From assembly GCF_014352855.1 (NCBI RefSeq), contig NZ_CP060697.1:2066001-2130000 (forward strand): a DNA stretch of 64,000 bases, read 5' to 3'. This document shows, in pieces, positions 27,326 through 36,296 of the stretch (its first letter is position 1; each line of letters starts with the position of its first letter). The stretch is from Sphingomonas sabuli. Its GTDB lineage: Bacteria; Pseudomonadota; Alphaproteobacteria; Sphingomonadales; Sphingomonadaceae. The notes beneath the pieces are model-generated. The model had not been told where the DNA came from, made no database searches, and saw only the letters and a list, made by a program, of their open reading frames with translations. The position numbers and the translations under genes were made by a program.

Positions 27326-28359
27326 TGCGCGCCTGGGTCCTTGCAGGCGCCGCCTTGCTGTCCGCCTGCGCAACCGTCCCGCCGGTTCCGTCCACTCCGG
27401 CTGTGGTCGTCACCGCGCGGGCCGAGACCGTGCCTGTCGGCACCGCCAACGCCGACGCCGCCGACGATCCGGCGATCTGGCGCAACCCGGCCGATCCGGC
27501 CCAAAGCCTCATCGTCGCGACCGACAAGAAGGCAGGGCTGTACGTTTACGGTCTGGATGGCCAGCGGCGCGGCTTCGACGGTGCGGGATTGCTCAATAAC
27601 GTCGACCTGCTCGACCTCGACGATGGGTTCGTGCTGGTGGCGGCAAGCGACCGCAACGACATCGCCAACGCCAAGATCCGGCTTTACCGGCTCGACACGG
27701 CAACCGCCGCGCTCGTCCCGCTGGGGACTGTCACGGGCGGAACCGGGGAAGGCTACGGCCTGTGCCTCGACCGGATCGGCCCGAAATCGGTCGACGCCTT
27801 TTCTGTTCTGAAGGACGGCACCGTCGCGCAGGTGCGCATTGACCTGTCCGATGCCGCGCCGTCCGGCGCGATCGTCCGCACGCTGAAAATTCCCACCCAG
27901 ACCGAAGGCTGCGTCGTCGATTCCCGCACGCACCGCCTGTTCGTCGGCGAAGAAGCCGCCGGCATCTGGCAGTTCGATTCGCGGGCTGAAGGTCCGGCGA
28001 CGGGAACGCTGGTGGCGCGGGTCGACGGCCAGCATCTTGTTGCCGACGTCGAAGGCCTCGCCATCGCCGCCGACGCTGCCGGGACCGGCTACCTCATCGC
28101 GTCCAGCCAGGGCGACAACGCCTATGCGCTGTTCCGATTGACCGACCTCGCGCCGGCCGGCCGCTTCCGCATCGGCCGCAGCGCCTTTGGCGCGACGGAA
28201 GAAACCGACGGCATCGCGGTCGCGCTTGGGGGCTTCGGACCGAAATTTCCCGGCGGTCTGTTCGTCGCCCAGGACGGCCACAACGCCCCCGCAGCGCAGA
28301 ACTTCAAGCTGGCAGCCTGGGCGGACATTCTCGCGGCGCTTGGAGGCCCGAACAAATGA
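27325..28359 (+). CDS. Beta-propeller phytase, lipoprotein
   Basis: 344 residues. A lipobox LLSAC puts the acylated cysteine at 15, so it is anchored in the outer membrane by Lgt-type processing. Beta-propeller phytase signatures: ADDPAIW (46-52), NNVDLLD (91-97), the calcium-site-rich EGCVVDSRTHRLFVGEEAAG, VADVEGLAIA, EETDGIAVA and VAQDGHN. The enzyme uses Ca2+ to cleave phosphate from inositol hexakisphosphate. It starts within the TonB-receptor stop and its own stop overlaps phoX (ATGA), so the three proteins form one operon. The substrate could also be another phosphate ester. Confidence 0.9.
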   Translation: MRAWVLAGAALLSACATVPPVPSTPAVVVTARAETVPVGTANADAADDPAIWRNPADPAQSLIVATDKKAGLYVYGLDGQRRGFDGAGLLNNVDLLDLDDGFVLVAASDRNDIANAKIRLYRLDTATAALVPLGTVTGGTGEGYGLCLDRIGPKSVDAFSVLKDGTVAQVRIDLSDAAPSGAIVRTLKIPTQTEGCVVDSRTHRLFVGEEAAGIWQFDSRAEGPATGTLVARVDGQHLVADVEGLAIAADAAGTGYLIASSQGDNAYALFRLTDLAPAGRFRIGRSAFGATEETDGIAVALGGFGPKFPGGLFVAQDGHNAPAAQNFKLAAWADILAALGGPNK

Positions 28360-29663
28360 CCCTCAATCTCGATCGGCGCCAGTTCGGCGCGTCGTTCATT
28401 GCCACGGCGTTCGCAGGCCTCACCGCATCGGGCTGCGTGACACGGCGCGAGACCGGCGGAGTCGCCGGATATGGCGCGCTGGTCGAAGATCCGAATGGCC
28501 TGGTCGACCTCCCGCAAGGCTTTTCCTACCGGGTCATCTCCGCGCTTGGCGAGCCGATGGACGATGGCGAGCCGGTGCCCGACAATGCCGACGGCATGGG
28601 CGTGTTCACCGGTGCGGGCGGCCGCCTGATCCTCGTCCGCAATCACGAGTTGAAGGCGCACCAGCCATCGCGGGTCACGGGCACCGCCTACGATCATCGC
28701 GGCGGCATTGGCCTGCCCGGCGGCACCACGACCATCGTGTACAACCCGGCATCGGGCCGGGTGGAACGGCAGCACCGGTCGCTGGCCGGCACGATCCGCA
28801 ATTGCGCCGGCGGCACCACGCCCTGGCGAACCTGGCTCAGCTGCGAGGAAGATACCAGCAAGCCGGACGGCAAGATCGCCCGCGACCATGGCTGGGTGTT
28901 CGAAGTACCGGCCGATCACACCGGGCGCGTCGACCCGGTGCCGATCAAGGCGCTCGGCCGCTTCAATCATGAAGCCGCCGCTGTCGATCCGGCGACCGGC
29001 ATCGTTTACCTGACGGAGGATCGCGACGACAGCCTGCTTTACCGCTTCCTCCCCTACATGCGCGGCCGGCTGGCGCGCGGCGGGCGGCTACAGGCGCTGG
29101 CGCTGCGCGATGGACGCCGCGACAGCCGCAACTGGACCCGGGCCGACTTTGCGGTGCGCCAGCCCGCGCCCGCTTACTGGCTCGACGTCACCAGCGTGGA
29201 AAGTCCGGGCGACAATCTGCGCCACCAGGGCGCGGAAAAAGGCGCCCTGCTGTTTGCCCGCGGCGAAGGCATCCACATGGGCCGCGGCGAAGTGTACTTT
29301 GCCTGCACTTCGGGCGGCGCGGCCAGGCTTGGCCAGATCATGCGCCTGCGCATCGGCCGGGGCGACCGCCCGGACGCGCTCGACCTGTTCTTCGAATCCA
29401 CGGCGCCCGACCAGTTCAACTATGGCGACAACCTGACCGTCGCGCCGAGCGGTGACCTCTACGTGTGCGAGGATCAATATACGGACGTCGTCGACAATTA
29501 CATTCGCGGCATCCGCCCCGACGGTACGCCATTCCCGTTTGCGCGCCTGCGCTTGCAGACCGAATGGGCGGGCGCCTGCTTCTCCCCCAACGGTCAGACG
29601 CTGTTCGTCAATGCCTTTAGTCCGGCCAAGACGCTGGCGATTACCGGGCCATTCCGCTCCTGA
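28356..29663 (+). CDS. phoX: PhoX family (DUF839) alkaline phosphatase-like protein
   Basis: 435 residues. The start has a twin-arginine-like motif (DRRQFGASF) and a possible lipobox LTASGC (Cys27), implying folded export and possibly membrane anchoring. PhoX/DUF839 blocks: GMGVFTGAGGRLILVRNHE (80-98), SCEEDTSKPDGK with CEED at 163-166, FNHEAAAVDPATG, YLTEDRDDSLLYRF, and a late VCEDQYTDVVDN. PhoX enzymes are Ca2+/Fe-dependent phosphomonoesterases, typically induced by phosphate starvation. Overlap with the phytase start/stop indicates a co-translated pair. Signature Cys-Glu-Glu-Asp and Asn-His-Glu residues are present, so I expect activity. Confidence 0.85.
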   Translation: MTLNLDRRQFGASFIATAFAGLTASGCVTRRETGGVAGYGALVEDPNGLVDLPQGFSYRVISALGEPMDDGEPVPDNADGMGVFTGAGGRLILVRNHELKAHQPSRVTGTAYDHRGGIGLPGGTTTIVYNPASGRVERQHRSLAGTIRNCAGGTTPWRTWLSCEEDTSKPDGKIARDHGWVFEVPADHTGRVDPVPIKALGRFNHEAAAVDPATGIVYLTEDRDDSLLYRFLPYMRGRLARGGRLQALALRDGRRDSRNWTRADFAVRQPAPAYWLDVTSVESPGDNLRHQGAEKGALLFARGEGIHMGRGEVYFACTSGGAARLGQIMRLRIGRGDRPDALDLFFESTAPDQFNYGDNLTVAPSGDLYVCEDQYTDVVDNYIRGIRPDGTPFPFARLRLQTEWAGACFSPNGQTLFVNAFSPAKTLAITGPFRS

Positions 29664-29678
29664 CGGCCGACCGAGGTA

Positions 29679-31079
29679 TCAGGTCTGGCTCCAGCCTCCG
29701 CCTAGCGCCCGGAACAGGGCGATTTGCGCCGTCGCGATGGCGGCGTCGGCTTCCGCGAGTGCGGCCTTGGTGTCGGCCGCGGTGCGTTCGGCGTCGAGCA
29801 GTTCGAGCGAGGAGATGTCGCCTTCCCGCTCGCGGGCGCGGGTGATCGTCGCGGCCCGTTCGGCCTGTGTGTTCGCGGCGCGCAGCGCGTCGCGGCGGTT
29901 GATCGCCTCGCGATAGGCGGCGAGCGCCGCTTCCGTTTCCTCCAATGCGCCGAGCACGGTGCCGTCGAAGGTGGCGAGCGCGGCCTGCTGATCGGCCTCC
30001 GCGCCCGCAATCCGCGCGCGGGCGGCACTGCGGTTGGCGGTCCAGTTGATCAGCGGTCCGATGAGAAAGCCGATCGGGTTGGAAAACAGGTTGCCCAGCC
30101 CCGACCCGCCGGCCGCGACCGATCCGCCAAGCGTGATGCGCGGATACAGATCCGCGGTGGCGACCCCGATGCGCGCGGTCGCGGCGGCAAGACGGCGCTC
30201 GGCCGCGCGCACGTCCGGCCGGCGAGCCAGCAGGCCTGCGCCGTCCCCGACCGGGATTGCCTGTTCCATGCGCAGTGCGCTCAGCCGGTCGGTCGCCTGC
30301 GCTGGCAGGTCGCGCGGTGGGTGCCCGGTCAGCGTCGCCAGACGCAGCAAGGCGCGCTGGCGTTGCGCCTGCAGCAAGGGGATGGCCGCCCGCCGCTGGT
30401 CGCGCAGGGTCGCGATGCGCGCGGTGTCGAGGCCGTTGGCCAGGCCCAGCTGATGCCGCTTTTCGGTCAGCTGATAGGATCGGTCGAGCAGCGCGGCGAT
30501 CTGCTCGGCTACGCCAACCTGTTCCGCCGCGCTGACCGCGTCGGCGTAAGCGGCGACCGTATCGGCGACGATCGCCACGCGAACTGCGTCGGCGTCGGCG
30601 GCCGCGGCCTCGGCGTCGCCACCCGCCGCCTCGATCCGGCGCGAAATGCGGCCGACGAGGTCGACGTCGTAGGCGACGTCCAAGCCGCCGCTGACCTGCA
30701 GGTCGCTGTCGGTATCTCCGCTCGCCAGCGAGCTTGACGAGCGCCCGTACTGGGCGCCGGCTCCGACGCCCAGCTGCGGCTCGCGCGCGCCGCGTTCCTC
30801 GCGCACCAGGGCCCGCGCCCGGGCAAGCCGGGCGACGGCGACGCGAATGTCGGTATTTGCGGCCAGCGCATCGCGGACCAGCGCGTCGAGCACGGCATCG
30901 TCGTACAGCCGCCACCAGTCACCGGCGGGTGCGCCGGTCGTCACGAGCGCGGTCTGTTCGGCCCCCATGAACGGCGCGGCGGCCGACGGCGTGACGGTCT
31001 TGGGCGTATAGTCTGGGCCGACGGCGCACGCCGCGAGGGCCAGTGCGGACGCGCCGATGACAAGGTTGGCAAATTTCAT
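29679..31079 (-). CDS. RND efflux outer-membrane lipoprotein (NodT/OprM family)
   Basis: 466 residues from the ATG at 31079; longer in-frame starts would reach into the RND gene and lack a signal. The lipobox LALAAC gives Cys18, then VGPDYTPK, the classic NodT-family start after acylation. Two outer-membrane-efflux repeats follow, heavy in Ala/Arg/Glu coiled coils (DALVRDALAANTDIRVAVAR, ARRPDVRAAERRLAAATAR). It forms the tunnel of a tripartite pump. Located 5 bases after the RND transporter on the same strand, third of the pump genes; the stop is 15 bases from the convergent PhoX gene. Confidence 0.95.
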   Translation of the reverse strand: MKFANLVIGASALALAACAVGPDYTPKTVTPSAAAPFMGAEQTALVTTGAPAGDWWRLYDDAVLDALVRDALAANTDIRVAVARLARARALVREERGAREPQLGVGAGAQYGRSSSSLASGDTDSDLQVSGGLDVAYDVDLVGRISRRIEAAGGDAEAAAADADAVRVAIVADTVAAYADAVSAAEQVGVAEQIAALLDRSYQLTEKRHQLGLANGLDTARIATLRDQRRAAIPLLQAQRQRALLRLATLTGHPPRDLPAQATDRLSALRMEQAIPVGDGAGLLARRPDVRAAERRLAAATARIGVATADLYPRITLGGSVAAGGSGLGNLFSNPIGFLIGPLINWTANRSAARARIAGAEADQQAALATFDGTVLGALEETEAALAAYREAINRRDALRAANTQAERAATITRAREREGDISSLELLDAERTAADTKAALAEADAAIATAQIALFRALGGGWSQT

Positions 31080-31084
31080 GATGG

Positions 31085-34000
31085 TCACTCCGCTGGGGCG
31101 AGCACGGGCTGGCGACGCGACCGCCACGCCGCGATCCGGTCGCCGAGGCCACGGCACACGACGTAGAAAGTCGGCGTGAAGATGAGCCCGAACGCGGTTA
31201 CCCCGACCATGCCGAAGAACACTGCCGTGCCCAGCGCCTGACGAAGCTCCGCGCCCGCGCCGCTCGCGGTCAGCAACGGCACGCTGCCGAGGATGAAGGC
31301 GAAGCTGGTCATCAGGATCGGGCGCAACCGGTCGTGCGCCGCGCGCACTGCCGCGTCGATGGTCGACATGCCGGCGTCTTCATCCTGCCTGGCGAACTCG
31401 ACGATCAGGATGGCGTTCTTTGCCGCAAGTGCGATCAGCACGACCAGTCCGACCTGAGTGAGGACGTTATTGTCCATGCCCCGCAGGTTCACGCCGATCA
31501 TCGCCGCGAACAGGCACATCGGCACGATCAGGATGATCGACAGCGGCAGGATCAGGCTTTCGAACTGCGCCGCGAGGACGAGGAAGATGAACAGCACGGC
31601 CATGCCGAACACCAGGCCGGATGTGCTGCCCGCCGCCTTCTGCTGATAGGCGATGCCGGTCCATTCGGTGGAATAGGATGGCGGCAGGCTCTCCGCGGCC
31701 AGCTTTTCCATCGTGTCGAGCGACTGGCCGGACGAATAGCCGAGTGCCGTATCGCCATCGATCTCGACCGCCGGGAAGCCGTTGTAGCGCGACACGCGAT
31801 ACGGGCCCGACTTGTCCTGGAATGTCGCCACCGAACCGATCGGCACCATCGCGCCGGAATTGGATCGGGTGCGCAAGTTGGCGATGTCCGATTCGGTCGC
31901 GCGGTAGGGCGCGTCGGCCTGCGCGGTCACGCGATAGGTGCGGCCAAGCAGGTTGAAGTCGTTGACGAAGGCGGAGCCGAGATAGACCTGCAGCGCTTCG
32001 AACACCCGTTCCGGCGGGACGCCCAGCATGTCCGATTTCTGCCGGTCGATCTCCGCGAACACGCGCGGGGTCGAAATGTCGAACAGTGTGTACACCTGCT
32101 TCAACCCGGCTTCCTGATTGGCTTTGCCGATCAGGCCCCACGACAGGCCGGACAGTTTCTCGAAGCCCTGGTTGTTGCGATCCTCGATCACCAGGCGATA
32201 GCCGCCGGCCGAGCCGATCCCCTGGATCAACGGCGGCGGGACGATGATCAGCCGCGCCTCGTCGATGTCCGCGGTGCGCTTTTGCGCCTCGGCCATGATG
32301 CTTTGCAGCGTGACTCCGAGCTCCTCCCGGTCCTCGAACGATTCCAGTGGGACGTATGCCGCGGCGGCGTTCGGAGCGAGCGTCTGCGACGCGCCGTCGA
32401 AGCCGGCGAGCATGACCGAGCCCTTGACGCCCGGGATGGGCAGGATGCGCGAGGCGACCTTGCGCATCACCGCGTCCGTGCGGTCGAGCGAGGATCCGGG
32501 CGGCAACTGGATGACGGTCAGGAAATAGCCCTGGTCCTGCGCCGGGATGAAGCCGGTCGGCGTGATCGCGAACAGACCGGCCGTGGCCGCGATCAATGCG
32601 GCATAGGCCAGCATCATCCGCCGCGGCATTTGCACCAGCTTGCGCGTCAGCGACGAATAGCCGCGGCTCAACCGGTCGAAGCCCGTGTTGAAGCGCGCGC
32701 CGGCCGACCGCAGGAAGGTGACGATTGGACCGCCCGGCTTGTCCTCGCTGTGCGGCTTGAGCAGCACCGCGGCCAAGGCCGGGGACAGGGTCAGCGACAC
32801 CAGCAGAGAAATCAGGGTGGCCGCCGAGATGGTCACCGCGAACTGGTGATAGAAGGCGCCGGCCAGCCCGTTGAGGAACAGCGTCGGCAAGAACACTGCG
32901 CACAGCACCAGCACGATGGCGATCAGGGCCGCACCGACTTCGTCCATCGACTTTCGCGCGGCTTCCAGGCCGGTCATGCCCTTGGCCAGGTTGCGCTCGA
33001 CATTCTCGACCACGACGATGGCGTCGTCGACGACGATGCCGATCGCCAGCACCAGCCCGAACAGCGACAGGTTGTTGAGCGAGTATCCGACGCCCAAGAG
33101 GATGGCGAAGGTGCCGATAAGCGACACCGGAATGGCGACGACCGGGATGATCGCGGCACGCCAGCGCTGGAGGAAGACGATGACCACCAGCACGACCAGC
33201 AGGATCGCTTCGAGCAGTGTGTCGCGCACCGCGTCGATGGACTGAGAGATGAATTCGGTCGGATTGTAGATGATGCGATATTCCAGGCCCGGCGGGAAAG
33301 TCTTCGACATGGTTTCCATTTCCGACTGCACCGCAGCGGCCGCTGCCAGCGCGTTGGAGCCGGGGCGCTGGAAGACGCCGAGGATGACCGTCGGTTCGCC
33401 CGACAGATAGGTGTTGGATGCGTAATCCGCGGCGCCAAGCTCGACCCGGGCGACGTCGGACACCTTAACCTGCCGGCCGTCGGGATCGGTGCGGATGACG
33501 ATGCTGCCGAACTGCTCCGGCTCCGTCAGCCGGCCCTGCGCCTCTACGTTGACCTGGAAAGCGCCGCCGGACGAATAGGGCGGTTGGCCAAGCGTGCCCG
33601 CGGCCACCTGCACGTTTTGCGCGCGCAGGGCGGTGACGATGTCGCCGGCGGTCAGGTCGAGCGCGGCGGCGCGGTTGGGGTCGATCCAGATGCGCATCGC
33701 ATAGTCGCGGCTGCCGAACAGCCGGGCATCGCCGACGCCGTCGAGCCGGGCGATGCGGTCGCGCACTTGGGTGAGCGCGTAGTTGGAGATGTAGCCGCGA
33801 TCGAGCGACTTGTCGGGCGAGATCAGGTTCACGACCATCAGGAAGTCGGGCGAGGTCTTGCGGGTAACGACGCCCAGCCGCTGCACTTCCTGCGGCAGGC
33901 GCGGAACCGCGATCGCGACCCGGTTCTGGACCAGCACCTGCGCGGCGTTGAGGTCCGTGCCCTGCTTGAAGGTCACGGTGACCGTGACGTTGCCGTCGCC

Positions 34001-34255
34001 GGTCGACTGCGACGACATGTAGATCATGTTGTCGACGCCGTTGATTTCCTGCTCGATCGGCGCGGCCACGGTCGACGCCACGGTTTCCGCGTCGGCGCCC
34101 GGATAGGTGGCGTTGACCGTCACCGTCGGCGGGACGATGTCGGGATATTGCGACACCGGCAGCGCGAAGTAAGCGATCGCGCCCATCACCGTGATGAGGA
34201 TCGAGATCACGGCCGCGAAGATCGGCCGGGTGATGAAGAAGCGCGACAGGCGCAT
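31085..34255 (-). CDS. RND efflux inner-membrane transporter (HAE1 family)
   Basis: 1056 residues with twelve predicted helices and two large periplasmic loops. It begins MRLSRFFITRPIFAAVISIL, the HAE1/AcrB start, and has GVDNMIYMSSQSTGDG, FGLVLAIGIVVDDAIVVVEN (proton-relay Asp-Asp in TM4), GLAGAFYHQFAVTIS, and LVVLIALAAKNAILIVEFA (TM10 Lys). Expected to expel drugs, dyes or detergents in exchange for protons. It is coupled downstream to the outer-membrane lipoprotein and upstream to the adaptor (38-base gap with GGAGAG RBS). Confidence 0.97.
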   Translation of the reverse strand: MRLSRFFITRPIFAAVISILITVMGAIAYFALPVSQYPDIVPPTVTVNATYPGADAETVASTVAAPIEQEINGVDNMIYMSSQSTGDGNVTVTVTFKQGTDLNAAQVLVQNRVAIAVPRLPQEVQRLGVVTRKTSPDFLMVVNLISPDKSLDRGYISNYALTQVRDRIARLDGVGDARLFGSRDYAMRIWIDPNRAAALDLTAGDIVTALRAQNVQVAAGTLGQPPYSSGGAFQVNVEAQGRLTEPEQFGSIVIRTDPDGRQVKVSDVARVELGAADYASNTYLSGEPTVILGVFQRPGSNALAAAAAVQSEMETMSKTFPPGLEYRIIYNPTEFISQSIDAVRDTLLEAILLVVLVVIVFLQRWRAAIIPVVAIPVSLIGTFAILLGVGYSLNNLSLFGLVLAIGIVVDDAIVVVENVERNLAKGMTGLEAARKSMDEVGAALIAIVLVLCAVFLPTLFLNGLAGAFYHQFAVTISAATLISLLVSLTLSPALAAVLLKPHSEDKPGGPIVTFLRSAGARFNTGFDRLSRGYSSLTRKLVQMPRRMMLAYAALIAATAGLFAITPTGFIPAQDQGYFLTVIQLPPGSSLDRTDAVMRKVASRILPIPGVKGSVMLAGFDGASQTLAPNAAAAYVPLESFEDREELGVTLQSIMAEAQKRTADIDEARLIIVPPPLIQGIGSAGGYRLVIEDRNNQGFEKLSGLSWGLIGKANQEAGLKQVYTLFDISTPRVFAEIDRQKSDMLGVPPERVFEALQVYLGSAFVNDFNLLGRTYRVTAQADAPYRATESDIANLRTRSNSGAMVPIGSVATFQDKSGPYRVSRYNGFPAVEIDGDTALGYSSGQSLDTMEKLAAESLPPSYSTEWTGIAYQQKAAGSTSGLVFGMAVLFIFLVLAAQFESLILPLSIILIVPMCLFAAMIGVNLRGMDNNVLTQVGLVVLIALAAKNAILIVEFARQDEDAGMSTIDAAVRAAHDRLRPILMTSFAFILGSVPLLTASGAGAELRQALGTAVFFGMVGVTAFGLIFTPTFYVVCRGLGDRIAAWRSRRQPVLAPAE

Positions 34256-34293
34256 GACTGCTCTCCTCGCCTAAAGGCGTCGGTAGGGTTGGC

Positions 34294-35574
34294 TTAGCGG
34301 CCGGCGAAGGTGGCTTCGCCGCTGGGCGGCGACGGGGACGTGGCCGCGGCGCGGGCCGCCGGGTCGGGCGTTATGCGCCCGACCTTATGCTGGACCTTCA
34401 CGCCGGGCATCGCCATTTGCGCGCCGCTGATGATGATCCGCTCCTTCGGGCTGATCCCGGACCGGATCACGCGCAGGCCGTCGACCAGCGGACCGAGCTC
34501 CACCGGGCGCGGGGTCACGCTGCCGTCCTTGGCCACGACCATCACGATCTTGCGCGACTGGTCGGTGGAAATGGCCGCGTCGGGGACGAGCATCGCTTGC
34601 GCGGTCTGACCGGACGACAGGCGCATGTTGCCGAACAGGCCGGGCATCAGGAACTGGGTCGGGTTGCTGACCACCGCGCGCAGCCGGATGGTGCCGGACC
34701 GCTGGTCGAGCCCGTTGTCGACGAAATCGAGCCGCCCGTGCCAGCGATAGTCGCCTTCGTCCTGCAGACGGATATCGACCGCCGACGGCTGAGCGCCGGA
34801 TTCATTGGCGCGACGCGCCTTCAGGTACAGGGATTCGGACGCGTCAAAGTCGAAATAGATCGGATCGACCGCATTGATGGTGGTCAGCAAGGTGGCCTCG
34901 CCGCCGCCATTGCCGCCCAGCACCAGGTTACCGGCGTCGATCCGCCGGTCCGAAATGCGACCCGAAATCGGGGCGCGAACCTGCGTGAAACCGACGTCGA
35001 GCGCACGCGACTGGACCCGGGCATTGGCCGCGGCAAGCGCGGCGCTGGCCGCCTGAACCTCGGCGCGGAGCCGGTCGACGTCGCTTTGCGATACCGCATC
35101 CGCCGCCAGCAGGCGGGTCGCCCGCCCGTAATTGGTCTGGGCCAGGTTCAGTTCGCTGCGGGCGCTGGCAACCGCCGCGCGGGCTTCGGCGAGCGCGGCG
35201 CTATAAGGACGCGCGTCGATGGTGAAGAGCAGCTGCCCCTTGCGCACCACCGCGCCGTCCGTGAAATGGACGCCGGTGATGGCGCCCGACACGCGCGGCC
35301 GCACTTCGACGCTCTTGCTGGCGCTGAACCGGCCGGCATAATCGTCCCATTCGGATATCGCGCGGACCAGCGGCGTAGCCACGGTGACCGTCGGCGGCGG
35401 CGGCGCGGCTTCCGCCGGCGCGCCGCTGCGCAGCCACCAGAATGCGATGGCCAGCACCAGCACGGCGGCAATGCCGATCAGGACATTGCGGCGCGTTTTC
35501 GGCGGCATCTCGATCACTCGCGTGCGGATGCTTCCCACCGGGCCGCTGGTGGTGGTGGTGATGGATGACAGCAT
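34294..35574 (-). CDS. RND efflux periplasmic adaptor (membrane fusion protein)
   Basis: 426 residues from the ATG at 35574 (MLSSITTTTSG); a second ATG before MPPKTRRNVL is also possible. An N-terminal membrane anchor is at about 25-45 (LIGIAAVLVLAIAFWWL). The lipoyl/hairpin blocks are VEVRPRVSGAITGVHFTDGA, LNLAQTNYGRATRLLAADAV and TQVRAPISGRISDR. The C-terminus is rich in Ala/Pro/Ser. It links the RND pump to the outer-membrane channel. It starts 2 bases after the small hypothetical gene's stop, so all four genes are one operon. Confidence 0.95.
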   Translation of the reverse strand: MLSSITTTTSGPVGSIRTRVIEMPPKTRRNVLIGIAAVLVLAIAFWWLRSGAPAEAAPPPPTVTVATPLVRAISEWDDYAGRFSASKSVEVRPRVSGAITGVHFTDGAVVRKGQLLFTIDARPYSAALAEARAAVASARSELNLAQTNYGRATRLLAADAVSQSDVDRLRAEVQAASAALAAANARVQSRALDVGFTQVRAPISGRISDRRIDAGNLVLGGNGGGEATLLTTINAVDPIYFDFDASESLYLKARRANESGAQPSAVDIRLQDEGDYRWHGRLDFVDNGLDQRSGTIRLRAVVSNPTQFLMPGLFGNMRLSSGQTAQAMLVPDAAISTDQSRKIVMVVAKDGSVTPRPVELGPLVDGLRVIRSGISPKERIIISGAQMAMPGVKVQHKVGRITPDPAARAAATSPSPPSGEATFAGR

Positions 35575-35576
35575 GT

Positions 35577-35981
35577 TCACCGGACGGTCTTTCTGGTGCG
35601 TTGGGCAAAGGCTTGCGCGATGCTCCGCTGGAGCAGCTCGAAATGGTCGGGCGTGAAGCCGGAAGCGTAGAAGTCGGACATCGCGGACTTGGCGACGTTC
35701 CAGCGATATCGCCACGCCAGCACCGCGACCCGGCGCAGGCTTTCCAGCCGGTCGTTGGCAAGGCGGTTGGCGGGCTTGATGCCGAACACAGTGTTGATCG
35801 CCCGCGACACCCGTCCGGGTTCGCGAATGCTCGACAGCTGGTCCTTTTCGGCCATCGCGACGACCGACCATTCAAGCGCGGAGAAGCGAACGGGCAGCGC
35901 TTTGCCGACCATGTCCGCCGCCGCCGACCGGGGCGCTTCATTGTACTGGGACTGGGGCAATTGGATCGGAAGGCTGGCCAT
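35577..35981 (-). CDS. Hypothetical protein, first gene of the efflux operon
   Basis: 134 residues, no signal peptide and no transmembrane segment; I recognise no family. Visible features are an N-terminal IQLPQSQYNEAPRSA, a central basic helix-like stretch (RVSRAINTVFGIKPANRLAN), and a C-terminal segment FTPDHFELLQRSIAQAFAQR. The start is preceded by GGAGAATGAACC (good Shine-Dalgarno GGAG). It ends 2 bases before the adaptor gene and lies behind the TetR-type operators, so it is controlled and translated with the pump. It may be a cytoplasmic accessory or simply hitchhike; no function can be claimed. Confidence 0.65.
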   Translation of the reverse strand: MASLPIQLPQSQYNEAPRSAAADMVGKALPVRFSALEWSVVAMAEKDQLSSIREPGRVSRAINTVFGIKPANRLANDRLESLRRVAVLAWRYRWNVAKSAMSDFYASGFTPDHFELLQRSIAQAFAQRTRKTVR

Positions 35982-35995
35982 GGTTCATTCTCCTG

Positions 35996-36080
35996 CACGG
36001 CGGACGCACGTCTCCTCTCGCGCACGGCGGGGGGCCGCGCAGCGTGGCGTTGGACGCAGTCCGGCTTCACGGCGGACGCA
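35996..36080. repeat. Pair of 13-bp direct repeats in the efflux operon leader
   Basis: CACGGCGGACGCA occurs at 35996-36008 and again at 36068-36080, 72 bp apart, in the untranslated stretch upstream of the 35577-35981 gene. The region between is C/G-rich, with a third weaker copy of CGCACGGCGG at 36020. It may be a duplication, or leader RNA structure; nothing shows a function. The rest of the 315-base non-coding interval (35982-36296) holds the promoter and operators listed separately. Confidence 0.5.
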
Positions 36081-36230
36081 TGAGGGGCGCCGCAGATGGA
36101 AGTGGTTGATTGGGGTTGGTTACTGGGCCGGGTGGCCTGGGTTACGCGAACTGCGCGCCTGACTGACTTGGCCGCACTTCAAACGAAAATTCAAAACTCG
36201 ATTCGCTCTGGCGAGCGGTGATCCATCCTT

Positions 36231-36250
36231 TCTGTACCGGTCAGTACAGA
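36231..36250. promoter_or_regulatory. Palindromic operator, probably TetR site 1
   Basis: TCTGTAC (36231-36237) and GTACAGA (36244-36250) are perfect 7-base inverted arms around CGGTCA. On the minus strand it covers the predicted -10 region of the efflux operon promoter, so bound repressor would block RNA polymerase. The arms and symmetric layout are typical of TetR-family sites. Confidence 0.75.
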
Positions 36251-36269
36251 GCTAATTTAGGACCGTCAA
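36241..36269 (-). promoter_or_regulatory. Predicted promoter of the efflux operon
   Basis: On the minus strand TTGACG (36264-36269) is followed after 17 bases by TACTGA (36241-36246), a strong -35 but poor -10. It points to the 35981 gene and its -10 lies within operator 1. The resulting 5' leader would be about 250 bases. The -10 match is weak, so the exact start is uncertain. Confidence 0.45.
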
Positions 36270-36275
36270 CAGCTT

Positions 36276-36295
36276 TTTGTACCAGTCGTTAGAAA
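36276..36295. promoter_or_regulatory. Second, imperfect copy of the operator
   Basis: TTTGTACCAGTCGTTAGAAA matches operator 1 at 14 of 20 positions, including GTACC and GTC, and lies 45 bp upstream of it, directly after the tetR stop codon. It could serve cooperative binding by the TetR protein. The palindrome is broken on one side. Confidence 0.5.
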
Positions 36296-36296
36296 A

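Noticed and set aside
24983..27373. A 796-codon open frame on the minus strand opposite the TonB receptor
   Set aside because: No motif, no signal and the opposite strand has clear receptor domains; a composition artefact.
31334..34297. A 987-codon open frame on the plus strand opposite the RND transporter
   Set aside because: Rich in His/Arg/Gln with no family match; the real gene is the 1056-residue pump on the minus strand.
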